From positions 1-8,035 of the forward strand of contig DAOWDF010000324.1 of NCBI GenBank assembly GCA_030639165.1: 8,035 bases of DNA, written 5' to 3'. Positions 1 to 4,989 of this stretch are shown here, piece by piece. Position 1 is the first letter of the stretch. Each line of letters opens with the position of its first letter. The translations under genes were made by a program, and so were the position numbers. This stretch comes from Alphaproteobacteria bacterium (lineage in GTDB: Bacteria > Pseudomonadota > Alphaproteobacteria > Micavibrionales > Micavibrionaceae). The notes under the pieces are model-generated. The model was not told where the DNA came from and ran no database searches. It saw only the letters and a program-made list of their open reading frames with translations.

Positions 1-737
1 AATAAAAACTCATTGGCAAAATCACGCGCCGAAACCGCGTCCAAAGTATTAGGCATCGGGCGATCAAATCCAAGCTTATCCGCCGTAAATTCACGGTCAA
101 TCGGGTAGGGCGTTCCCGCCAGTGCTGCCGAACCAAGCGGGCATTCATTAAGGCGTTTTTGGCAATCCGCAAAGCGCGCTTTATCGCGTTCCAGCATCTG
201 GCTATATGCACCTAAATGCAGCGCCAGAGTTATAGGTTGGGCTGCTTGTAGGTGCGTAAATCCGGGCATAATATCATCAGCATGTTTCGCGCTAAGAGTA
301 TCAAGAACACCTTGTAGCTCAGCAATTAAATGCATCATCTCATCGGCGGCGCCACGCGTCCACATACGAAAATCTGTAGCAACCTGATCATTACGAGAGC
401 GCGCAGTATGTAGCTTTCCCGCAACATCACCGATCAGATCACGCAGGCGGCTTTCGATATTCATATGGATATCTTCGAGACTAGCTTTAAATTCAAACGC
501 GCCAGCTTTTATTTCTTCGGCAATTTTATTGAGGCCATTAACAATCTCAACGGCCTCATTCTTGGTAATAATGCCCTGATTTGAAAGCATTGTCGCATGC
601 GCAATAGAGCCACGAATATCCTGTCGCCACATGCGCTTATCAATGCCGATAGATGCGTTGATCTGCTCCATGATATCAGAAGGCTTGTCCTCAAACCGCC
701 CGCCCCACATTTTATTCGCTGTATTTTCTTTTGTCAT
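1..737 (-). CDS. argH: Argininosuccinate lyase, N-terminal 245 residues (3' part beyond window)
   Basis: This enzyme performs the last step of arginine synthesis in the cytosol, splitting argininosuccinate into arginine and fumarate. The frame is open from an ATG at 737 to the window edge, about half of the usual 460-residue protein. It shows the family's opening MWGGRF (residues 10-15), the INASIGIDKR and QDIRGS stretch (26-44), EDIHMNIE (88-95), the substrate-binding TARSRNDQV (111-119) and FTHLQ with its active-site histidine (H162). The catalytic serine loop (GSSxMPxKxN) would lie outside the window. The start is chosen because MTKENTANKMWGGRF fits the usual length before the conserved motif. 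The ribosome site is weak, with only a GGGA about 11 nt upstream. A palindromic repeat (R1) ends 17 nt before the start codon, and argG, its usual partner, is 2.4 kb away. Identity is secure; the C-terminal half is unseen. Confidence 0.95.
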   Translation of the reverse strand, partial: MTKENTANKMWGGRFEDKPSDIMEQINASIGIDKRMWRQDIRGSIAHATMLSNQGIITKNEAVEIVNGLNKIAEEIKAGAFEFKASLEDIHMNIESRLRDLIGDVAGKLHTARSRNDQVATDFRMWTRGAADEMMHLIAELQGVLDTLSAKHADDIMPGFTHLQAAQPITLALHLGAYSQMLERDKARFADCQKRLNECPLGSAALAGTPYPIDREFTADKLGFDRPMPNTLDAVSARDFANEFL

Positions 738-754
738 ATCTAATTATTCCCAGT

Positions 755-782
755 GTCATGCCCGCCTTGTGCGGGTATCCGG
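755..782 (+). repeat. Palindromic repeat R1 (28 bp)
   Basis: Reading on the plus strand this is GTCATGCCCGC, loop CTTGT, GCGGGTATCCGG. The arms ATGCCCGC and GCGGGTAT pair over 8 positions with one G-T wobble. It differs from R3 at two of 28 positions. It lies 17 nt upstream of argH, and its right end abuts the stop codon of the left GIY-YIG gene. It forms the left arm of an inverted pair with R2. There is no T-run next to the stem, so an intrinsic terminator is not supported. Confidence 0.85.
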
Positions 783-1079
783 TTATTTGCAAATTTCTTC
801 GTATAAATCATTCCAATTAGGATTGACCTCTTCGATCACTTTCATCTTCCACGCTCTATTCCATTTTTTCAAGCGCTTTTCTCTACGAATAGCATTATTT
901 GGATTATCAAAAATTTCATAGTATACTAATATTTTTATACCATGCTTTTTAGTAAACCCATCAGCAACTTCATTTTTATGTTCCCAAATACGTTTCACTA
1001 AATTAGATGTCGTGCCAACATAAAACGTTGAGTTTCTAGCTTTTGCAAGAATATATACGTAGTATTTTTTATCCTGCAT
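783..1079 (-). CDS. GIY-YIG domain nuclease, left copy (98 aa)
   Basis: A small single-domain GIY-YIG endonuclease of the UPF0213/YhbQ-like type, related to the UvrC N-terminal nuclease fold. The GIY and YIG elements appear as VYI (residues 8-10) and YVG (20-22). R30 in KRIWEHK is the expected catalytic arginine and E67 in RREKRLKKW the expected metal-binding glutamate, so the active site looks intact. The frame stays open upstream to 1178, but that extension is translated palindromic repeat (PSPLHAGIWKS) and the 3' end of the phosphate transporter gene. The ATG at 1079 is preferred: GGAAAA stands 8 nt before it and the start matches the right copy, giving 98 residues in both. An ATG at 1118 is the alternative. 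By my count 77 of 98 residues match the copy at 2787-3083. The gene lies between inverted repeats R1 and R2. The biological role is unknown; it could act in DNA repair or as a selfish nuclease. Confidence 0.85.
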   Translation of the reverse strand: MQDKKYYVYILAKARNSTFYVGTTSNLVKRIWEHKNEVADGFTKKHGIKILVYYEIFDNPNNAIRREKRLKKWNRAWKMKVIEEVNPNWNDLYEEICK

Positions 1080-1088
1080 ATAGCTTTT

Positions 1089-1116
1089 CCAGATCCCCGC
1101 ATGAAGCGGGGATGGC
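1089..1116 (-). repeat. Palindromic repeat R2 (28 bp, divergent copy)
   Basis: Reading on the minus strand this is GCCATCCCCGC, loop TTCAT, GCGGGGATCTGG. The arms ATCCCCGC and GCGGGGAT are perfectly complementary over 8 bp. Both arms carry the changes that keep pairing compared with R3/R4 (A to C matched by T to G), which suggests selection for the hairpin or concerted origin. It lies 15 nt after the phosphate transporter stop and just before the GIY-YIG start, in inverted orientation to R1. The following AGCTTTTCCAGAT-type linker (plus strand) is shared with the right unit. Confidence 0.8.
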
Positions 1117-1131
1117 ATCGAGTTTTTAATG

Positions 1132-2094
1132 CTATGTCGCTGGTTCAAGAATATAATGAATAGACAGCGCAAGCGCAACCGAAACCCCTAGGCCAATCAT
1201 CATTTTAAGGAAATCCTTACCGATCAAGGGGAATACATACCCCGCCTTATAGCTAGCGCGGTAGGTCGTTGCAATCGCAAGCTCACGTCCAGTAAGCAAT
1301 CCAACAAATACCCAAGTTGTAGACATTGGGATCTCATTCATTTGCTTGAAGTAAATAAGTATCAGCGCGTAAACACAGTCAATGATAGTCGCCGAGCGAA
1401 TAAATCTAGTACCTGATTTCTCCAGAACAATCTTCTGAATTTTCCCGCCATGTCCCCAGAAAATAAAGCCAAGCCATCCACATAAAATGCTCATAACTCC
1501 GGCTAGCATCCAAAACGGCAGCTCCCTAGGCAAGAACACAGCAATATTAGCCATGTCATGGCTAAGCCAGCTATACCATAGAAAGCCAGTCGCGCCCCAT
1601 TGTAGGATGCGCCATTTAAGGCGGTTTTCCTTCTTCACCATGTTGTATTTTTCATTCATGAAACGAGAAATAACGATCCATAAAGCGTACGCAATAACCG
1701 CCGCCAAGCCATAACCGATAACACTCTTTACCAACATTTTTTCTAATACTAATGTGCTGGCAAAGGTTGAAAGTACGAGGAAGGTCGTCGAAACTGGTAT
1801 GCCGATGCGCGTTAATAGCACAAGGATAAGCGGCGCCGCCGCATGTTACCATTGAACTTGCATCGGTGGGATTTTGGCTAGGCGGCCAAATGATATATCT
1901 CCGCCATTAACATACCAGCCATAACTCAAAGTTATAACCAAAACTGATGAAGCTGCAAGCCACATCCAGTACCATTTAACTACTTTAGAATTCGAGGCAA
2001 TAAACGTCCCCAACGTTTGAACAGCATCATTTCCAACAACGGCATAAGCCGCCAATAAGAAACCGATTATTGCGTAAATTACATGTATATCCAT
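1132..2094 (-). pseudogene. PiT-type inorganic phosphate transporter, interrupted by one in-frame TAA
   Basis: The conceptual product is 320 residues from an ATG at 2094, with AGGGA 8 nt upstream, to a TAG at 1132-1134. A single TAA at 1846-1848 replaces codon 83; both sides are in the same frame, so no indel is involved. The whole shows the duplicated PiT layout: GNDAVQTLGTF (residues 21-31) and GIPVSTT (98-104) in the first half, WLSHDMANIAV and IPMSTT (255-260) in the second. Hydrophobic segments alternate with short loops throughout. Members of this superfamily move phosphate across the inner membrane with a cation. The broken product would be an 82-residue N-terminal piece with about two membrane helices. 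A GTG at 1821 could restart translation but lacks a ribosome site. Conservation on both sides of the stop points to a recent mutation or a base-calling error. A TTG at 2100 is a poorer start because it crowds the AGGGA. PiT assignment is fairly sure, substrate less so. Confidence 0.75.
1846..1848 (-). other. In-frame nonsense codon in the phosphate transporter gene
   Basis: On the minus strand the codons read CAA TGG TAA CAT GCG GCG. Codon 83 would be Tyr (TAT or TAC) with one base change. The frame before and after the stop is the same and both parts carry family motifs. Confidence 0.85.
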
Positions 2095-2194
2095 TATCAA
2101 AATCCCTAAAATTTTACAGCTCTATTTAGGCTGTTTTCTATTAGGTGAGTGAATAACTGAATTGATAAATTAATGCTAGAAAAAAATGCGTGTT

Positions 2195-2641
2195 TTATAC
2201 TTTTTTCACAAAACAAGTTTTAAGCACTAGGCCTTTAACTTCTTTGGTCTTGCAATCGATTTCTTCGGGGTTGTTGGTTAGGCTTATGTTTTTGACCATT
2301 GTGCCGCGTTTGATGGTAACGCCTGCGCCTTTAACGGGCAGGTCTTTGATCAACGTTACATTGTCGCCGTCATTCAACACTGCGCCATTTGAATCTAGAG
2401 TAGGGGCGTTTGCATCATCTTCACCATCGCTCCAATCACCAGATGTCACGCCATAATCTGCGGAGGCCATCTCCTTCGCATCTTCCTCGCTCATATTCCA
2501 CATTTCGAACTCGGCGGCGCTATCTAATGATTTGTGCCCATATAGATACCAACCCGCAGAACCATTATCAAATTCAATAGCTAAAAATGCTATTCCATCT
2601 TTTTGTGAGGCTGCTGGTATTGTTGCAGTAATTTTTTTCAT
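2195..2641 (-). CDS. PhnA/YjdM-domain protein with a non-zinc-ribbon N-terminus (148 aa)
   Basis: Residues 83-148 match the C-terminal PhnA/YjdM domain (DSNGAVLNDGDNVTLIKDLPV, then IKRGTMVKNI and a terminal FVKKV). In E. coli YjdM this small beta-rich domain follows a CxxC zinc ribbon. Here the first 70 or so residues contain no cysteine and read as a different domain (KKITATIPAASQKDGIAF, WYLYGHKSLDSAAEFEMW), joined by an acidic linker SDGEDDANAP (71-80). The PhnA name is historical: YjdM is not a proven phosphonate enzyme, so no phosphonate role is claimed. The ATG at 2641 is chosen because GTGAG stands 6 nt before it. An in-frame ATG at 2659 lies inside repeat R3 and would add only six repeat-linked residues. 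The transporter gene follows 100 nt downstream on the same strand, so cotranscription is possible. The product looks soluble and cytosolic. Function is unknown. Confidence 0.8.
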   Translation of the reverse strand: MKKITATIPAASQKDGIAFLAIEFDNGSAGWYLYGHKSLDSAAEFEMWNMSEEDAKEMASADYGVTSGDWSDGEDDANAPTLDSNGAVLNDGDNVTLIKDLPVKGAGVTIKRGTMVKNISLTNNPEEIDCKTKEVKGLVLKTCFVKKV

Positions 2642-2654
2642 GTTTTTCTCACTT

Positions 2655-2682
2655 GTCATACCCGCCTTGTGCGGGTATCTGG
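2655..2682 (+). repeat. Palindromic repeat R3 (28 bp)
   Basis: Reading on the plus strand this is GTCATACCCGC, loop CTTGT, GCGGGTATCTGG. The arms ATACCCGC and GCGGGTAT pair perfectly over 8 bp. It is identical over 28 of 28 bases to the reverse complement of R4, forming the left arm of the inverted pair around the right GIY-YIG unit. It lies 13 nt upstream of the PhnA-domain gene start and so would be in its mRNA leader if transcription starts further upstream. Confidence 0.9.
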
Positions 2683-2689
2683 TCTTAGG

Positions 2690-2779
2690 TTATTCTTGAA
2701 CAAGGTCAATACCTAGAACCTCAGCGCACATATCTAATTTTTTCCAAGAGAAATTAGTGCTGTTTCTAGTTTCTATTCT
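2690..2779 (-). pseudogene. Possible C-terminal remnant of an XRE-type helix-turn-helix regulator (29 codons)
   Basis: A stretch of 29 sense codons ending in TAA translates to RIETRNSTNFSWKKL followed by DMCAEVLGIDLVQE. This resembles the recognition helix and last helices of XRE/Cro-type regulators, where patterns like RIExGxxxPSWxTLxxIAxALGIDL are common. It has no start codon of its own: a stop precedes the first arginine, and the GIY-YIG stop lies 7 nt further upstream. No matching N-terminal half is visible elsewhere in the window. It fills most of the 104 bp between the right GIY-YIG gene and R3, a spacer that is absent from the left unit. The match is by eye over a short length, so the call is tentative. 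Confidence 0.4.
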
Positions 2780-2786
2780 TTATAGG

Positions 2787-3083
2787 TCATTTGCAAATAT
2801 CTTCGTATAAATCATTCCAATCTGGATTTATCTCTTCGATAATTTTCATTTTCCACGCTCTTGACCATTTTTTTAAACGTTTTTCACGTTTTATCGCAGC
2901 TTCAGGATTATCAAAAATTTCGTAATAGACAAGGTTTTTTACATTGTACTTTTTTGTAAAACCATCCGCAAGCTCGTTTTTATGTTCCCATATACGTTTT
3001 TGTAAATTTGATGTTATACCTACATAAAATGTAGAGTTACGCTCTTTTGTCAAAATATAAATGTAATATTTATTATTATGCAT
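2787..3083 (-). CDS. GIY-YIG domain nuclease, right copy (98 aa)
   Basis: A second single-domain GIY-YIG nuclease of the UPF0213/YhbQ-like type, the same length as the copy at 783-1079 and about 79% identical to it by direct counting. It has VYI-equivalent IYI at residues 8-10, YVG at 20-22, the catalytic-type R30 in KRIWEHK and E67 in KREKRLKKW, so it looks intact. Differences from the left copy are mostly conservative and spread along the chain, as expected for two genes both kept functional. The ATG at 3083 is chosen because GGAAAA lies 8 nt before it. The open frame reaches 3122, but that extension is translated repeat (SYPPCAGIWKS). The gene lies between the identical inverted repeats R3 and R4 and is the first gene after argG on the strand. 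Likely a DNA nuclease; its target is unknown. Confidence 0.87.
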   Translation of the reverse strand: MHNNKYYIYILTKERNSTFYVGITSNLQKRIWEHKNELADGFTKKYNVKNLVYYEIFDNPEAAIKREKRLKKWSRAWKMKIIEEINPDWNDLYEDICK

Positions 3084-3098
3084 CTGGCTTTTCCAGAT
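3082..3098 (-). promoter_or_regulatory. Small hairpin over the ribosome site and start of the right GIY-YIG gene
   Basis: On the minus strand ATCTGG, loop AAAAG, CCAGAT forms a perfect 6-bp stem. It includes part of the GGAAAA ribosome site and the first two bases of the ATG. It stacks directly against the R4 hairpin. The left copy has CTATAT in place of the second arm, so only the right copy could fold this way. It may damp translation; this is inference. Confidence 0.35.
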
Positions 3099-3120
3099 AC
3101 CCGCACAAGGCGGGTATGAC
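3093..3120 (-). repeat. Palindromic repeat R4 (28 bp)
   Basis: Reading on the minus strand this is GTCATACCCGC, loop CTTGT, GCGGGTATCTGG, identical to R3 and in inverted orientation to it. It begins 14 nt after the argG stop codon and ends just before the right GIY-YIG ribosome site. A 10-bp palindrome ATTAGCTAAT (3121-3130) lies between it and argG. No T-run follows the stem in the argG direction, so it is not a classic terminator. Confidence 0.9.
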
Positions 3121-3134
3121 ATTAGCTAATATTA

Positions 3135-4361
3135 TTAACCACGCAGAGCAGTATTATTTTTCAAACGCACAGCATTGATCTTAATAAAGCCATCTGCATC
3201 TTTTTGATCATATCCGCCTTCAATATCCATAGATGATTGATCCGCGTCATATAGTGAGCAAGGGCTTTTACGAGCCATCGGGTATGCCACGCCTTTTAGC
3301 AAGCTGAGCTGCACGCTGCCTGTATTATGCTCCTGCGCCTTATCCATGAATACCGATAATAGTTCAAATTCAGGCGAGAACCAGAAACCGTTATAGATAA
3401 GCTCAGCTACTTTCAATGACATTTGATCGCGGATCTTCATAACTTCACGATCCATGGTTAAGCCCTCAAGGTCACGATGCGCCTTATACAAAATCTCACC
3501 ACCTGGGGTTTCATAAACGCCGCGTGACTTAATGCCAACAAAGCGGTTTTCAACCATATCAAGGCGACCAATACCGTGGAGAGTTCCAAGCTCATTTAGA
3601 TATTCAAATAGCTCAACCGCGCCTTCAACAACTTTTTCACCATTAGTAACGCGCACAGGAACGCCGGCTTTAAAATCAATAGTGATGATATCTGCGCTAT
3701 CAGGAGAATTATTTGCTCCGTTTGTGCGTGAATATACATCTTCATCTGCGGCGTGGTTAGGATCTTCCAATACGCCAGCTTCATGAGAAATATGCAGCAT
3801 GTTATCATCTTCTGAATATGGCTTCTTACGCGTAGCAGAAACAGGGATGTCATGCTTATCTGCGTAATCAAGCATATCTTGACGACCTTCAAACGCACTT
3901 AGGAAGTTATCCATTTTCCATGGCGCTAGAACCTGTATTTCTGGGTTAAGCGCATAATATGAAAGCTCAAAACGAACCTGATCATTACCCTTACCAGTTG
4001 CGCCATGTGATACAAACTGTGCACCTTCCTTGGCAGCAATCTCAATTTGACGTTTGGCGATAATCGGACGCGCCACAGAAGTGCCGAGCAAATAACGCCC
4101 CTCATATATCGCCTGCGATTTAACAGCCGTGAAGATATAATCACGAACAAACTCAAGCTTAAGGTCTTCAACATAAACTTTTGCTGCGCCAAGCTTCAGA
4201 GCCTTTTCGCGCGCTAGTTCATAATCATCATCCTGACCAACATCGGCGATATAGGCGATAACCTCATACCCTTCCTCAATAAACCATTTAAGAATAATTG
4301 AAGTATCCAGCCCGCCAGAATATGCGAGTACGATTTTGCCTTTATTTGCCGCAGTGCTCAT
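3135..4361 (-). CDS. argG: Argininosuccinate synthase
   Basis: This enzyme joins citrulline and aspartate with ATP to make argininosuccinate, AMP and pyrophosphate, the penultimate step of arginine synthesis in the cytosol. At 408 residues it is full length for the family. It carries the ATP-pyrophosphatase loop AYSGGLDTS (residues 13-21), the citrulline/aspartate-binding GATGKGNDQVRFE (120-132), the GIKSRGVYETPGG stretch with following LYKAHRDLE, and the C-terminal MDIEGGYDQKDADGFIKI. The ATG at 4361 is supported by AGAGGA 8 nt upstream. It is transcribed away from the hypothetical gene at 4508, sharing a 146-bp divergent region, so it probably has its own promoter. I could not pick a convincing -35/-10 pair for it. 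The usual downstream partner argH is displaced by the repeat-bounded island that begins 14 nt after the stop. Confidence 0.97.
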   Translation of the reverse strand: MSTAANKGKIVLAYSGGLDTSIILKWFIEEGYEVIAYIADVGQDDDYELAREKALKLGAAKVYVEDLKLEFVRDYIFTAVKSQAIYEGRYLLGTSVARPIIAKRQIEIAAKEGAQFVSHGATGKGNDQVRFELSYYALNPEIQVLAPWKMDNFLSAFEGRQDMLDYADKHDIPVSATRKKPYSEDDNMLHISHEAGVLEDPNHAADEDVYSRTNGANNSPDSADIITIDFKAGVPVRVTNGEKVVEGAVELFEYLNELGTLHGIGRLDMVENRFVGIKSRGVYETPGGEILYKAHRDLEGLTMDREVMKIRDQMSLKVAELIYNGFWFSPEFELLSVFMDKAQEHNTGSVQLSLLKGVAYPMARKSPCSLYDADQSSMDIEGGYDQKDADGFIKINAVRLKNNTALRG

Positions 4362-4406
4362 TAGTCATTCCTCTTTTTATTTGAATAATTTGTTCTAATT
4401 GAAATA

Positions 4407-4430
4407 CAGAAAAAAGGAAAGTTCTTTCTG
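4407..4430. promoter_or_regulatory. Nested dyads in the divergent argG region
   Basis: CAGAAA (4407-4412) is mirrored by TTTCTG (4425-4430), and inside it GAAAG-TT-CTTTC (4417-4428) forms a second perfect dyad. They lie 46-69 nt upstream of argG and just before the -35 of the plus-strand promoter. This position suits an operator for either gene. It does not resemble an ArgR box that I recognise. In AT-rich DNA short dyads arise by chance, so confidence is low. Confidence 0.3.
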
Positions 4431-4437
4431 AATAAAC

Positions 4438-4467
4438 TTGACATAACTTGATGCCGTATGCTTAATA
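4438..4467 (+). promoter_or_regulatory. Putative sigma70-type promoter for the 4508-4984 gene
   Basis: A consensus TTGACA (4438-4443) is followed after 18 nt by TTAATA (4462-4467). The start codon is about 40 nt downstream. A small dyad, CGTAT-gctta-ATACG (4455-4469), overlaps the -10 and could be a repressor site. Confidence 0.45.
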
Positions 4468-4507
4468 CGCGCAAATAAAATAATAAAATTAATGGGGTTG
4501 GTGAGTA

Positions 4508-4984
4508 ATGACTATTTTAAAACATGATCGCGAGTTAAGGCAAAATGAAACAGGCGATTGGGAGCATCAACTTCCTGGCAAATGGGAATTCAGATTTGGT
4601 GAGCCAATAGCTATTCTTCCAACCACTGAATACGCACAAAAAGAGCTGGATTATGAAGGTAACCTTTATCTTGATAAATATGAATTACAGGTCTTTATAA
4701 AAGGATCTTTAGATAATGATGATATCAAATCTGCAACAGCTATGCTGGCAGCATGTCCACCAATTATAATTCATGAACGTGCAAGTGATTGGCAGCAGCA
4801 TCAAAAAATTGATAGCCTAATGGTAGTCTTTGAAACAACATGCGCGGCTCAAAGGGCGGGTATTTCTTCTCAGATTAGCTATGGCGTAGACACTCTGCGC
4901 GCTGAAAAATCTAAATTCCCAACGGATTCTGACGATTTTAAATTATTGGAACAAGTCTATAACGCTAACCCAGATATGAGTTAG
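4508..4984 (+). CDS. Hypothetical soluble protein (158 aa), the only plus-strand gene
   Basis: I do not recognise this protein. It has no signal peptide, no membrane segment and only two cysteines outside any metal-binding pattern. It is acidic and rich in aromatic residues near the start (GDWEH, GKWEFRFGEP at residues 25-34), with a charged central part (DYEGNLYLDKYELQVFIKG, 48-66), a CPPIIIHERASDW stretch (83-95) and a more polar tail. The ATG at 4508 is the first possible start: an in-frame TGA lies two codons upstream. The ribosome site is GGTGAG or GGGG, neither ideally spaced. A credible promoter precedes it. Its 3' end converges on the small membrane gene with only 5 bp between stop codons, leaving no room for a separate terminator, so antisense overlap of the two transcripts is likely. 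A real gene is supported by the length of the frame in a region with no competing gene, and by the promoter. Confidence 0.7.
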   Translation: MTILKHDRELRQNETGDWEHQLPGKWEFRFGEPIAILPTTEYAQKELDYEGNLYLDKYELQVFIKGSLDNDDIKSATAMLAACPPIIIHERASDWQQHQKIDSLMVVFETTCAAQRAGISSQISYGVDTLRAEKSKFPTDSDDFKLLEQVYNANPDMS

Positions 4985-4989
4985 TACTG

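Larger units (their letters stand above)
755..3120. mobile_element. Repeat-bounded island between argG and argH (putative insertion)
   Basis: The outermost repeats R1 and R4 are inverted relative to each other and lie 17 nt from the argH start and 14 nt from the argG stop. Inside are two GIY-YIG/repeat units (755-1116 and 2655-3120), the PhnA-domain gene and the broken phosphate transporter. No transposase, integrase or target-site duplication is visible. Calling it mobile rests on symmetry and on the displacement of argH from argG; a series of separate small insertions would explain it equally well. Confidence 0.4.

Noticed and set aside
631..921. Plus-strand open frame of 96 codons at the argH/GIY-YIG junction
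   Set aside because: It lies opposite the argH start, repeat R1 and the end of the GIY-YIG gene, contains translated repeat, and has no family features; a shadow frame.
1089..1116. Repeats R2 and R4 as intrinsic terminators of the transporter and argG
   Set aside because: The stems are GC-rich, but no T-run follows in the direction of transcription; the next bases are CTGGAAAAGC.
1080..1178. Longer left GIY-YIG protein starting at 1178
   Set aside because: The extra 33 residues come from the transporter 3' end and the palindromic repeat. The paralogue and the ribosome site favour the start at 1079.
1132..1821. Two separate transporter genes (1132-1821 and 1846-2094)
   Set aside because: They are in the same frame, separated by one stop codon, and together form one complete duplicated PiT layout; the second piece has no ribosome site.
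2101..2194. Terminator or promoter between the PhnA-domain gene and the transporter
   Set aside because: Only a 5-bp dyad (ACAGC/GCTGT) with a 9-nt loop and AT-rich runs are visible; no convincing -35/-10 pair or strong stem with a T-run.
2190..2456. Plus-strand open frame of 88 codons opposite the PhnA-domain gene
   Set aside because: Antisense to a recognisable conserved domain, with no plausible ribosome site or motif.
755..3120. The four repeats as a CRISPR array
   Set aside because: Only four copies in two orientations, spaced by hundreds of bases to more than a kilobase with genes between them; there are no uniform spacers and no cas genes.
3532..3786. Open frames on either strand within argG
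   Set aside because: They overlap the strongly conserved argG coding sequence in other frames, and the products are low-complexity shadow translations.
4362..4507. ArgR operator upstream of argG
   Set aside because: The dyads present do not match the ArgR box pattern that I know (TNTGAATWWWWATTCANW-like), so no regulator is named.
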